A stretch of DNA of 64,000 nt, from NCBI GenBank assembly GCA_949292785.1, contig CASFBK010000014.1:17953-81952 (forward strand), written 5' to 3'. Origin of the DNA: an uncultured Eubacteriales bacterium (GTDB taxonomy: Bacteria > Bacillota > Clostridia > Lachnospirales > Lachnospiraceae). Below the pieces are notes generated by a model that ran no database searches, was not told where the DNA came from, and saw nothing but the letters and a program-made list of their open reading frames with translations. A program made the translations under genes and the position numbers. Shown piece by piece: positions 56,717 through 64,000 of this stretch. Position 1 is the stretch's first letter. Every line of letters starts with the position of its first letter.

Positions 56717-56745
56717 TGACAGTCTACCCAGGATTCATTATAATA
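56717..56745 (+). promoter_or_regulatory. Consensus promoter of rex
   Basis: TTGACA (56717-56722), 17-base spacer, TATAAT (56740-56745): both boxes perfect. Confidence 0.85.
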
Positions 56746-56790
56746 AATATAGTATGTGCATGGGAGAAATGCAGTTTAGGAGGAACGTCA

Positions 56791-57435
56791 ATGGAAAAAG
56801 AAATATCACAGGCAGTAATCCGCAGAATGCCCAGATACTACCGTTATTTAGGGGACTTGTTAGATGATGGTGTAGAACGTATTTCGTCCAATGAACTAAG
56901 TACGAGAATGAAGGTAACTGCTTCCCAGATACGTCAGGATTTGAATAATTTTGGTGGGTTTGGACAGCAGGGCTATGGCTATAATGTAAAGTATTTGTAC
57001 GATGAAATTGGAAAGATTATGGGCATGAACCAGAAGCACAATATTATCGTGATTGGTGCGGGAAATCTGGGGCAGGCACTTGCAAATTATGTGAAGTTTG
57101 AAAAAAGAGGATTTGCTATCATTGGTTTATTTGATGTAAATCCGGCATTAAAAGGAGTTTCTGTCCGGGGGATTAATATTCGTATGATGGACGAATTAGA
57201 AGACTTTTTAAAGAACAATCAGGTAGATATTGCAGCACTTACCATGCCCAAGGGTAAGGCAAGTGAAGTGGCAAACATGCTGGTAGACTATGGAATTAAT
57301 GCTATCTGGAATTTTGCACATCTGGATTTGGAGCTTCCGGACCATGTAGTGGTAGAAAATGTGCATCTTACAGACAGTCTAATGCAGCTTTCCTATAATA
57401 TCGCAAATCATGGGAAAACAGAGGATAAGAGATAG
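56791..57435 (+). CDS. rex: Redox-sensing transcriptional repressor Rex
   Basis: 214 residues. N-terminal winged helix (ASQIRQDLNNFGGFG near 45) and NAD(H)-binding Rossmann domain (GAGNLGQ near 90). Senses the NADH/NAD ratio and represses fermentation genes in anaerobes. The ATG at 56791 lies 7 bases after AGGAGG. Its stop is 11 bases before the next gene's start. Confidence 0.96.
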   Translation: MEKEISQAVIRRMPRYYRYLGDLLDDGVERISSNELSTRMKVTASQIRQDLNNFGGFGQQGYGYNVKYLYDEIGKIMGMNQKHNIIVIGAGNLGQALANYVKFEKRGFAIIGLFDVNPALKGVSVRGINIRMMDELEDFLKNNQVDIAALTMPKGKASEVANMLVDYGINAIWNFAHLDLELPDHVVVENVHLTDSLMQLSYNIANHGKTEDKR

Positions 57436-57446
57436 AAAGTGATAAG

Positions 57447-58085
57447 ATGGGTGGAAGAAAAGAAAAAAATTATGGGTTTGAAGCAGCACTTCGGGGAAAG
57501 CAGATACCTTTGTTGATTTTAGACCAGAAGTGGCACAATCTTTTTTCAGATGATGGAAAGCCAAAGAATGTGGTGAAGCTGGAAAAGAAGGCAAAGGAAT
57601 ATCTGCGCAGACAGAGCAGGCTCAATCAGGATATCAAGGATTTAAAGAACCTGAAAGAGAAGCTGATGAAAAATATCATGGCTAATATGGATGAAATCGG
57701 GAAAGAGCAGGAATCTAAGAAGCTTCGGGAGGACCGAAGACTAATTTCTGAGATAAACGAGAAGCTGCGTGCGGCATTTGCAGAATTGGAGGAGCTTCCG
57801 GAAGAACTCAATGCAGTCAACGAATCTCTCATGATAGAGACCATGGAGTATTGTTATGAGAAAATGCGTAACAATGAGAGTGAAAAAGAAGTCATTCAAA
57901 AATGGTTAGAACAGATTCGGGAAGAGGTAAAAGAAAAGGCAGCACGCAAGCAGCTGGTAGAAGATAAGAACAGGGAGATTTATTCCTATATGCATGATAT
58001 TTTCGGCGCTCATATTATTGATATTTTTGACTTAACGTATGAGAAGGAACCTTCCGGGAAAGAGGAGGAAAAGAGGCAGTCTTAG
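57447..58085 (+). CDS. Coiled-coil protein of unknown function after rex
   Basis: 212 residues, soluble and highly charged. Residues 45-175 are almost continuous heptad-like helix rich in Lys and Glu. The N-terminus has PLLILDQKWHNLF, and the end YMHDIFGAHIIDIFDLTYE is more hydrophobic and probably folded. AAGTGATAAG gives a poor ribosome site, so translation may depend on rex. I recognise no family. Its place next to rex may only mean shared transcription. Confidence 0.7.
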   Translation: MGGRKEKNYGFEAALRGKQIPLLILDQKWHNLFSDDGKPKNVVKLEKKAKEYLRRQSRLNQDIKDLKNLKEKLMKNIMANMDEIGKEQESKKLREDRRLISEINEKLRAAFAELEELPEELNAVNESLMIETMEYCYEKMRNNESEKEVIQKWLEQIREEVKEKAARKQLVEDKNREIYSYMHDIFGAHIIDIFDLTYEKEPSGKEEEKRQS

Positions 58086-58213
58086 CAGAGTGTATTGTTA
58101 GGCGTGTCTCTTTTTCATATCATTTAGGAAAGAACTTGTTGTACGAATGTATAAAGGTGTTGACTTTTCAGATATCATGAGGATTCAGATAAAATGTGAT
58201 AGGAGGAATGGGT

Positions 58214-59719
58214 ATGAATATTCTGGTGGACAGCAGACAGATGAAAAATTGTGATAATAATACAATTCATCACTTTGGAATTCCCTCGTTAGTATTAATG
58301 GAACGGGCAGCACTGGGAGTTGCAGAAGAAATTGAAAAGAATGTGCAGGCGGGAAACCGGGTGCTTTTGGTGTGCGGAACCGGAAATAACGGCGGGGATG
58401 GTCTTGCGATAGCAAGAATGTTGTGGCAAAAAGCTTATGACGTGACAGCGGTAGTGATTGGAGATTGGCAGAAAGCCTCAAAAGAGACAAAGCAGCAGAT
58501 GGAAATCTGCGAAGCATACGGAATTGAGCTTCAAGAGCAAATTCCAGAAGAGAACTTTGAGGCAGTAGTAGACGCTCTCTTTGGGATTGGACTTAGCAGA
58601 GAGTTACAGGGAAAGTATTTTGAAGTCGTAGAACAGATGAATAACATAAAGGCTTATAAGGTGGCGGTAGATATTCCATCCGGAATTCATGCAGACACCG
58701 GAGCCGTGATGGGAATCGCCTTTCGTGCAGACATTACAATTACCTTTGCCTTTCAGAAGATGGGATTACTTCTTTATCCGGGAGCGGAATATGCAGGAAA
58801 GACAATAGTAAAAGAAATTGGAATTACCAAAGATAGTTTTTTAGAAGAAAAAGTCACTGCTTATGAAGTAAAAGAGAGGGACTTGGAGAAAATCCCGAAG
58901 CGCAGGGATTATTCCAATAAAGGAACCTTTGGCAAGGTGCTGGTGGCAGCGGGGCACAAGAATATGGCAGGCGCAGCATTTTTAAGCGGGAAAGCAGCCT
59001 ATGCCACTGGGGCAGGACTGGTGAAAATCATGACAGAGGAAGCAAACCGCACCGTTCTTCAGCAGCTTTTACCAGAGGCAGTGTTAGAGACCTATGAGCC
59101 GGGACAGGAATGGGAAGCATCATTAAAAAGCAGTATGGAGTGGGCAGATGTCATTGTGGCAGGCCCGGGAATCGGTACAGCAGAAACTTCCGAGAAGATA
59201 ATAAAAGTGATTTTAGAAAATGCAAAAGTACCGGTGATTTTAGATGCGGATGGCTTAAATATCGTGGCAAATCATACCGAGTGGCTGAAGGAGCGAAAGG
59301 CGTCGGTCATAGTGACACCACATTTAGGAGAAATGGCAAGAATCACCCAAAAAAGCATTTTTGACATACAAAAGCAGTTATTGCAGGTTGCGCGTGAATT
59401 TGCAGAAAGGTATAATGTTATATGTATTCTAAAGGATGCCAGAACCATTACGGCATTGCCGGATGGAACGGTTTTTGTCAATACCAGTGGAAATAACGGA
59501 ATGGCTACGGCTGGTGCAGGCGATGTTCTGACCGGTGTCATAGCAGGACTGATTGCACAGAACATGGAACTTGAAGTGGCTGCTCTCATTGGAGTATATC
59601 TCCATGGAAAAGGTGCAGATGAGATTGTGGCACAAACCGGAACCTATGGCATGATGGCACAGGATATCATCGAAGGTGTCCGTCAGGTGATGAAAAAGAC
59701 GGACAGGAAAGGAAATTAG
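58214..59719 (+). CDS. nnr: Bifunctional NAD(P)HX epimerase/dehydratase
   Basis: 501 residues. N-terminal YjeF_N epimerase domain (GTGNNGGDGL near 53) and C-terminal carbohydrate kinase-like ADP/ATP-dependent dehydratase (GNNGMATAGAGDVLTG near 435), which repair hydrated NADH and NADPH. The ATG at 58214 lies 7 bases after AGGAGG; an in-frame ATG six bases earlier is too close to that site. It is followed by alr with one base between. Confidence 0.95.
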   Translation: MNILVDSRQMKNCDNNTIHHFGIPSLVLMERAALGVAEEIEKNVQAGNRVLLVCGTGNNGGDGLAIARMLWQKAYDVTAVVIGDWQKASKETKQQMEICEAYGIELQEQIPEENFEAVVDALFGIGLSRELQGKYFEVVEQMNNIKAYKVAVDIPSGIHADTGAVMGIAFRADITITFAFQKMGLLLYPGAEYAGKTIVKEIGITKDSFLEEKVTAYEVKERDLEKIPKRRDYSNKGTFGKVLVAAGHKNMAGAAFLSGKAAYATGAGLVKIMTEEANRTVLQQLLPEAVLETYEPGQEWEASLKSSMEWADVIVAGPGIGTAETSEKIIKVILENAKVPVILDADGLNIVANHTEWLKERKASVIVTPHLGEMARITQKSIFDIQKQLLQVAREFAERYNVICILKDARTITALPDGTVFVNTSGNNGMATAGAGDVLTGVIAGLIAQNMELEVAALIGVYLHGKGADEIVAQTGTYGMMAQDIIEGVRQVMKKTDRKGN

Positions 59720-59720
59720 A

Positions 59721-60890
59721 ATGAAAACATATAGCAGAGTTTATGCAGAAATAAATCTGGATGCAATTCTTCACAATATGGAACAGATGCGCAGACTGCT
59801 TAAGGAAGATACAAAAATCATGGGAGTTATTAAGACTGATGGCTACGGACATGGTGCCGTTCCCATTGGCAGGGAATTAGAGAAATTAGAGTATACCTGG
59901 GGATATGCAACTGCAACTGTAGAGGAAGCCGAAATCTTAAGAAGAAATGGTCTGAAAAAGCCGATTCTCGTGCTCGGAGCAACCTTCCCGGAGCAGTATG
60001 AAGCAATGGCAGACTTAGAGCTTCGTGTCAATGTATATTCCATCGGGCAGGCTGAGCGGATGGAAGAGGCAGCAGCAAAAATGAATAAGAAAATCATAGT
60101 ACATGCTAAGATTGATACAGGCTTAAGCAGACTGGGATTTCAGGTAACAGAACAAGCGGCAGATGAAATAGCACGGATTTCTAAGATGCCGCATATCATA
60201 ATGGAAGGAATCTTCACTCATTTTGCAAAATCAGATGCCAGAGATAAGACCATGGCAAATCAGCAGTTAGAAATCTTTGCAAAGATGAAGCAGATGTTAG
60301 AGGAAAGACAGGTAGTAATTCCGATGATTCATTGTTCTAACAGTGCTGCAATCATTGATATGCCAGAGGCAAATATGAATGCTGTCCGAGCGGGAATCAG
60401 TCTTTATGGTATGTGGCCTTCTGACGAAGTAAAAAAAGAAAATATCAATCTGGCGCCTGTTATGTCTCTAAAGAGCTGCATTGTCTTTTTAAAGGAGTTA
60501 GAAAAAGGAAGAGTCATTAGTTATGGCGCCACTTATGAGACCAGTAAAAAACAGCGGATTGCTACTATTCCTATCGGATATGGTGACGGTTATCCAAGAA
60601 GTCTGTCCAATAAGGGATATGTATTGATTCATGGAAAAAAAGCGCCTATCTGCGGGCGCATCTGCATGGACCAGTTCATGGTAGATGTCACAGACATTCC
60701 CGAAGCGAAGGAAGGGGACATCGTAACGCTTGTAGGAAAAGACCATGGAGCGGAAATTACCATGGAAGAAATTGGAGACTTATCCGGAAGATTCAACTAT
60801 GAATTTGCCTGTGATTTAGGAAAACGAATTCCAAGAGTTTATGTGAAAAATGGAGAAGTGATAGAGACAAGAGACTATTTTGGAGAATAA
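59721..60890 (+). CDS. alr: Alanine racemase
   Basis: 389 residues; PLP enzyme making D-alanine for the cell wall. The PLP lysine is Lys38 in VIKTDGYGHG; the second catalytic base Tyr is in GATYE near 270, followed by IPIGYGDGYPR. GGAAAGG precedes the ATG. Order nnr-alr-mazF resembles that of Bacillus (acpS-region), with the antitoxin gene missing. Confidence 0.96.
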   Translation: MKTYSRVYAEINLDAILHNMEQMRRLLKEDTKIMGVIKTDGYGHGAVPIGRELEKLEYTWGYATATVEEAEILRRNGLKKPILVLGATFPEQYEAMADLELRVNVYSIGQAERMEEAAAKMNKKIIVHAKIDTGLSRLGFQVTEQAADEIARISKMPHIIMEGIFTHFAKSDARDKTMANQQLEIFAKMKQMLEERQVVIPMIHCSNSAAIIDMPEANMNAVRAGISLYGMWPSDEVKKENINLAPVMSLKSCIVFLKELEKGRVISYGATYETSKKQRIATIPIGYGDGYPRSLSNKGYVLIHGKKAPICGRICMDQFMVDVTDIPEAKEGDIVTLVGKDHGAEITMEEIGDLSGRFNYEFACDLGKRIPRVYVKNGEVIETRDYFGE

Positions 60891-60957
60891 ACTGAATACA
60901 CACGAAGAAATTGGGAAGAATAGGAAATAACCTATAAAAGTTTTGGAGTGTGATAAC

Positions 60958-61305
60958 GTGATGATTCATAGAGGGGACATTTATTATGCAGACCTGCGTC
61001 CGGTGATGGGCTCAGAGCAGGGAGGCATACGTCCGGTACTAATTATACAAAATGATGTTGGAAACAGACACAGCCCTACGGTGATTTGTGCAGCCATCAC
61101 ATCAAAGATGAATAAGGCAAAGCTGCCTACCCATGTAGAATTAGATGCAACAAGGTATGATTTGGTGAAAGATTCCGTAGTATTATTAGAACAACTTCGC
61201 ACCATTGATAAACAGCGTTTGAAGGACAAAGTATGCCAGTTGGATCATGAAATTATGAAAAAAGTAGAGAAAGCCCTGAGAATCAGTTTGGAATTATATA
61301 CATAA
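60958..61305 (+). CDS. ndoA: MazF/PemK-type endoribonuclease (EndoA)
   Basis: 115 residues. Strong match to the EndoA group: [25 protein letters not shown], and TVICAAITS; the conserved Arg and Thr of the active site are there. A sequence-specific mRNA interferase. The GTG at 60958 is 9 bases after GGAG; the next codon, ATG at 60961, is an alternative. Only about 67 bases separate it from alr, too little for the usual antitoxin gene, so no cognate antitoxin is adjacent. Confidence 0.92.
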   Translation: MMIHRGDIYYADLRPVMGSEQGGIRPVLIIQNDVGNRHSPTVICAAITSKMNKAKLPTHVELDATRYDLVKDSVVLLEQLRTIDKQRLKDKVCQLDHEIMKKVEKALRISLELYT

Positions 61306-61308
61306 ATC

Positions 61309-61337
61309 TTGACTAATATATCCTAAAATGGTATATT
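61309..61337 (+). promoter_or_regulatory. Promoter of the CNNM/CorC gene
   Basis: TTGACT (61309-61314), 17-base spacer, TATATT (61332-61337), right after the ndoA stop. Confidence 0.65.
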
Positions 61338-61395
61338 TCAAGTGTTTATTGTGTAAAGAGCAAAGCTACAAAAGAAAAAGGAGAAGAAAAAAGAA

Positions 61396-62781
61396 ATGGA
61401 TGACGGCGGGAGTACGGTCATAGGATTTATTATATTTTTAGTATTACTGATACTGGATGGTATTTTTTATGGTTTTCTTACAGCATTAGAAGAGATTACC
61501 GAAAGCCAGATTGAAAAACGAAAGGAAGAAGGAAATCGACATGCAGCATGGCTGTTAAAGATTTTTGATTCTCCCTATAAGACCAGGCATACCATTCAGA
61601 TTACGGCAAATTTTGTCAGCGTTATTTTTGGAATTTATCAAGTGCGTTTACTGGGTGGACTATTGATAAAAAATCTGCTTGAGGAGAGCGCACAGATTTA
61701 TCTGTATGTTCTGTGTTATGCAGGTGCTGCAATTATCGGAATTTTTATTTTTACGGCAGTAGGTGTAATTGCTCCGCAAAAAATTGCAGCAAGACGGCCG
61801 GAGCAGTGGTTATTCCGGCTGGCAGGAATCGTACATGGGATGACAGTGATATTAAAGCCATATTCTTATCTGGCAGAGAAGGTTTCTAATCTTGTGGTAC
61901 GGTTGTTTGGAATTGACCCCAATGCGAGTATTGATGATGTGACAGAGGAAGAAATCATTTCTATGGTAAATGAAGGTCATGAGCAGGGCGTACTACAGGC
62001 AAGCGAAGCAGAGATGATTCATAATATTTTTGAATTTGATGACAAAGAGGCAAAGGATATTATGACCCATCGGAAACATATCGTTGCTATTGATGGAAGC
62101 CTGCCCCTTGCACAGGTGCTGGAATTTATGCTTGATAAGAACAATTCCAGATTTCCGGTATATCGGGAAGATATTGATAATATTATCGGAATTATACATA
62201 TTAAAGACGTGATGATACAAAGCCGTGATGAACAGTATCTGAACTGGGCAGTTCAGGACATTCCGGGACTTGTCCGTGAAGTAGTGTTTATTCCGGAGAC
62301 TAGAAATATCAATGGATTATTCAAAAATATGCAGTCTCAGAAGATACATATGGTGATTGTAGTGGATGAATACGGTCAGACTGCCGGTCTTGTGGCAATG
62401 GAAGATATTTTAGAAGAAATCGTAGGAAATATCTTAGACGAATATGACGAAGAGGATACCATGATTGAGGAACAGCCTGATGGAAGTTATATTATGAACG
62501 GAATGGCCTCTTTTGACGAAGTATGTGAGATACTGGGCGTAGAGCTAGAGGAAGAAGAATACGAGACCTTAAATGGGTATCTGATTTCTTTGATTGATAA
62601 GATTCCGGGAGACAACGAGCAGTTTGAGGTAGAAGCACATGGATGGAAGTTTCATGTGGTAGCTGTGAAAAATAAAATGATTCAGACCGTAAAAGTGTCA
62701 AAAATAGAGGTTTTGCCTGAAGAGACAGAAGAAAGTCAAAAGACAGACTCTTGCCAGAATGAGGATAAAGTGGTAGAATAG
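61396..62781 (+). CDS. CNNM/CorC-type transport protein (DUF21, CBS pair, CorC_HlyC)
   Basis: 461 residues. About four membrane helices (DUF21/CNNM, 1-180), a CBS pair (about 205-325, with IMTHR and DKNNSRFPVY), and a C-terminal CorC_HlyC domain (about 365-440). Often annotated hemolysin C-like; relatives move magnesium or other divalent cations, and a toxin role is unlikely. AAAGGAGAAG precedes the ATG at 61396. Confidence 0.92.
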   Translation: MDDGGSTVIGFIIFLVLLILDGIFYGFLTALEEITESQIEKRKEEGNRHAAWLLKIFDSPYKTRHTIQITANFVSVIFGIYQVRLLGGLLIKNLLEESAQIYLYVLCYAGAAIIGIFIFTAVGVIAPQKIAARRPEQWLFRLAGIVHGMTVILKPYSYLAEKVSNLVVRLFGIDPNASIDDVTEEEIISMVNEGHEQGVLQASEAEMIHNIFEFDDKEAKDIMTHRKHIVAIDGSLPLAQVLEFMLDKNNSRFPVYREDIDNIIGIIHIKDVMIQSRDEQYLNWAVQDIPGLVREVVFIPETRNINGLFKNMQSQKIHMVIVVDEYGQTAGLVAMEDILEEIVGNILDEYDEEDTMIEEQPDGSYIMNGMASFDEVCEILGVELEEEEYETLNGYLISLIDKIPGDNEQFEVEAHGWKFHVVAVKNKMIQTVKVSKIEVLPEETEESQKTDSCQNEDKVVE

Positions 62782-62900
62782 CAAAGGTTGACTGCGCCGG
62801 AACAGGTGCAGTTTCGGAAATGTGATCGTAGATAGAGAGATACGATTGCAATAATTAAGAACGAAAAAGAAAGTAAGAAAACAGAAAAGAGGAATAGGAT

Positions 62901-63629
62901 ATGTCAGGACATTCTAAATTTGCCAATATTAAGCACAAGAAAGAAAAAAATGATGCAGCAAAAGGAAAGATTTTCACCGTAATCGGAAGAGAAATTGCCG
63001 TAGCAGTGAAGGAAGGTGGAGCAGACCCTAATAATAACAGCAGACTGCGTGATGTAATTGCAAAGGCAAAAGCCAATAATATGCCAAACGATACCATTGA
63101 AAGAGGTATCAAAAAGGCAGCAGGAGATGCAAACTCCGTTAATTACGAATTCGTATCTTATGAAGGATACGGACCGAATGGAATTGCTATTATCGTAGAT
63201 GCTTTAACCGATAATAAGAATCGTACCGCTGCAAACGTAAGAAGTGCATTTACAAAGGGAAACGGAAATGTAGGAACCCCTGGCTGTGTATCTTATATGT
63301 TTGACAAAAAGGGTCAGATTATCGTTGACAAAGAAGAATGCGACATGGATGCAGATGATTTGATGATGATAGCATTAGATGCCGGAGCAGAAGATTTCTC
63401 AGAGGAAGAGGACAGCTTTGAGATTATTACAGACCCGGATGCATTTAGTGATGTACGTCAGAAATTAGAAGAAGAAGGAATTGCAATGGTATCTGCAGAA
63501 GTGACCATGATTCCACAGAATTATGTAGAACTGACCGATGAGAATGCAGTGAAGTCCTTACAGAAGACCTTAGACCTTCTTGATGAAGATGATGATGTTC
63601 AGGCGGTTTATCATAACTGGGACGAATAA
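62901..63629 (+). CDS. YebC/PmpR family protein
   Basis: 242 residues, full length. N-terminal [14 protein letters not shown] and central [11 protein letters not shown]-like sequence are family signatures. Members act as transcription regulators or, as shown for some, help ribosomes through proline stretches. GAGGAATAGG precedes the ATG. Followed by its terminator. Confidence 0.95.
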   Translation: MSGHSKFANIKHKKEKNDAAKGKIFTVIGREIAVAVKEGGADPNNNSRLRDVIAKAKANNMPNDTIERGIKKAAGDANSVNYEFVSYEGYGPNGIAIIVDALTDNKNRTAANVRSAFTKGNGNVGTPGCVSYMFDKKGQIIVDKEECDMDADDLMMIALDAGAEDFSEEEDSFEIITDPDAFSDVRQKLEEEGIAMVSAEVTMIPQNYVELTDENAVKSLQKTLDLLDEDDDVQAVYHNWDE

Positions 63630-63657
63630 AAAAATGCAGCTCGCTAGCATTTTTTTA
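63626..63657 (+). terminator. Terminator after the yebC gene
   Basis: AAAAAAATGC pairs with GCATTTTTTT around an AGCTCGCTA loop, starting at the stop codon. Confidence 0.85.
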
Positions 63658-63668
63658 TGAGAACCTGC

Positions 63669-63814
63669 TTCTAAAACCTGCTTTTGGTTTTAGAATGGGA
63701 GGAGGAACTATTTCCAGAAGTGCTTTTCTTCTGGAAGTGGGATGAGATTGAAACCTGCGAGTGAATTTTTACGAAGACCTGTTTCTGGAAGCGTTTTTGC
63801 TTTCAGAAGTGGGA
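63669..63814. repeat. Array of three hairpins, each followed by a TGGGA element
   Basis: Hairpin 1: TTCTAAAACC/GGTTTTAGAA (63669-63695), loop TGCTTTT, then TGGGA. Hairpin 2: TTCCAGAAG/CTTCTGGAA (63712-63736), loop TGCTTTT, then GTGGGATGAG. Hairpin 3: TTCTGGAAGC/GCTTTCAGAA (63783-63808), loop GTTTTT, then GTGGGATAAAG. Variants of ACCTGC occur in front of them. Stems differ while loops and flanks stay similar. No gene is seen here. Confidence 0.65.
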
Positions 63815-63821
63815 TAAAGTC

Positions 63822-63850
63822 TGGAGCCGGAGATTTCCGGTTCCTTTTTG
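63822..63850 (+). terminator. Terminator ending the hairpin array
   Basis: GGAGCCGGA pairs with TCCGGTTCC (one G-U pair) and is followed by TTTTT. Since yebC already has a terminator, this one suggests a transcript covering the array. Confidence 0.75.
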
Positions 63851-63866
63851 GTTAAGCAACTTTTTA

Positions 63867-63895
63867 TTGACAATATATGACAAAACAATTATACT
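63867..63895 (+). promoter_or_regulatory. Promoter reading out of the window
   Basis: TTGACA (63867-63872), 17-base spacer, TATACT (63890-63895). No start codon with a good ribosome site follows before the window ends; the gene lies beyond. Confidence 0.65.
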
Positions 63896-64000
63896 TGAAA
63901 ACAGTTTGAGAGGGATAGGAAAAATAAGAGGGATTAGGGGGATTTATCATCATAGGTTATCATTCGATAACCACTAATTCAGTAAAATATCCGAAAAAAG

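Noticed and set aside
61396-62781. Hemolysin
   Set aside because: Domain order is that of CNNM/CorC cation proteins; the hemolysin label is historical.
63669-63814. Hairpin array as a degenerate CRISPR
   Set aside because: Stem sequences differ between units and spacing is irregular (43 and 71 bases); no cas genes.

Overview
The window looks like chromosome of a motile, Gram-positive anaerobe of the Clostridia, most like the Lachnospiraceae. Evidence is the moderately AT-rich DNA, strong AGGAGG-type ribosome binding sites, a clostridial pyruvate phosphate dikinase, a Rex repressor, a V-type ATPase operon, chemoreceptors without flagellar genes nearby, a probable Re-citrate synthase with NADP-isocitrate dehydrogenase, and a small cysteine-rich protein of the kind usually tied to spores. 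I cannot assign a genus. No tRNA, rRNA, CRISPR array, prophage or insertion sequence was recognised.

Layout. 1-4 kb: amino-acid synthesis (ilvB, serC, serA). 4-10 kb: a two-HD-domain protein on the minus strand, an MscS channel, a cold-shock protein and an M16C peptidase. 10-17 kb: era, yqzL-like, recO, a lipoprotein, glyQS and ppdK. 17-21.4 kb: an orphan membrane protein, then a chemoreceptor and a divergent histidine kinase/LytTR regulator pair. The chemoreceptor and the kinase share the same six-helix membrane sensor. 21.5-24.8 kb: a phospholipid cluster (PAP2, flippase-like protein, pssA, psd). 24.9-28 kb: a lipoprotein solute-binding protein next to a chemoreceptor, with no ABC permease. 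28-30.5 kb, minus strand: tyrA-aroA. 30.8-36.2 kb: an EF-G paralogue, a Cu/Zn superoxide dismutase, a large multi-hairpin palindromic element and leuS. 36.3-37.5 kb: four small, possibly spore-related genes.

37.6-51.3 kb is one tight plus-strand run. It starts with a protein carrying a degenerate receiver domain, continues with nine V-type ATPase subunits (H, C, I, K, F, E, A, B, D), and ends with a MoxR ATPase, a DUF58 protein and a membrane transglutaminase. 51.4-54.7 kb: Re-citrate synthase candidate, FCD-type GntR regulator and isocitrate dehydrogenase, making 2-oxoglutarate; the promoter has three similar palindromes. 54.7-63.6 kb: ABC-F protein, rex, a coiled-coil protein, nnr, alr, a MazF-type RNase without an adjacent antitoxin, a CNNM/CorC protein and a YebC regulator. 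The last 370 bases hold three hairpins, a terminator and a promoter for a gene beyond the window.

The best candidate for something undescribed is the shared sensor system at 17.7-21.4 kb: one membrane sensor fold with a CxC pair in its first helix is fused once to a HAMP-less chemotaxis output and once to a GHKL kinase. A 21-bp-spaced direct repeat suited to a LytTR regulator lies against the kinase promoter. Next in interest are the degenerate receiver heading the V-ATPase operon, and the 230-bp branched palindrome before leuS.
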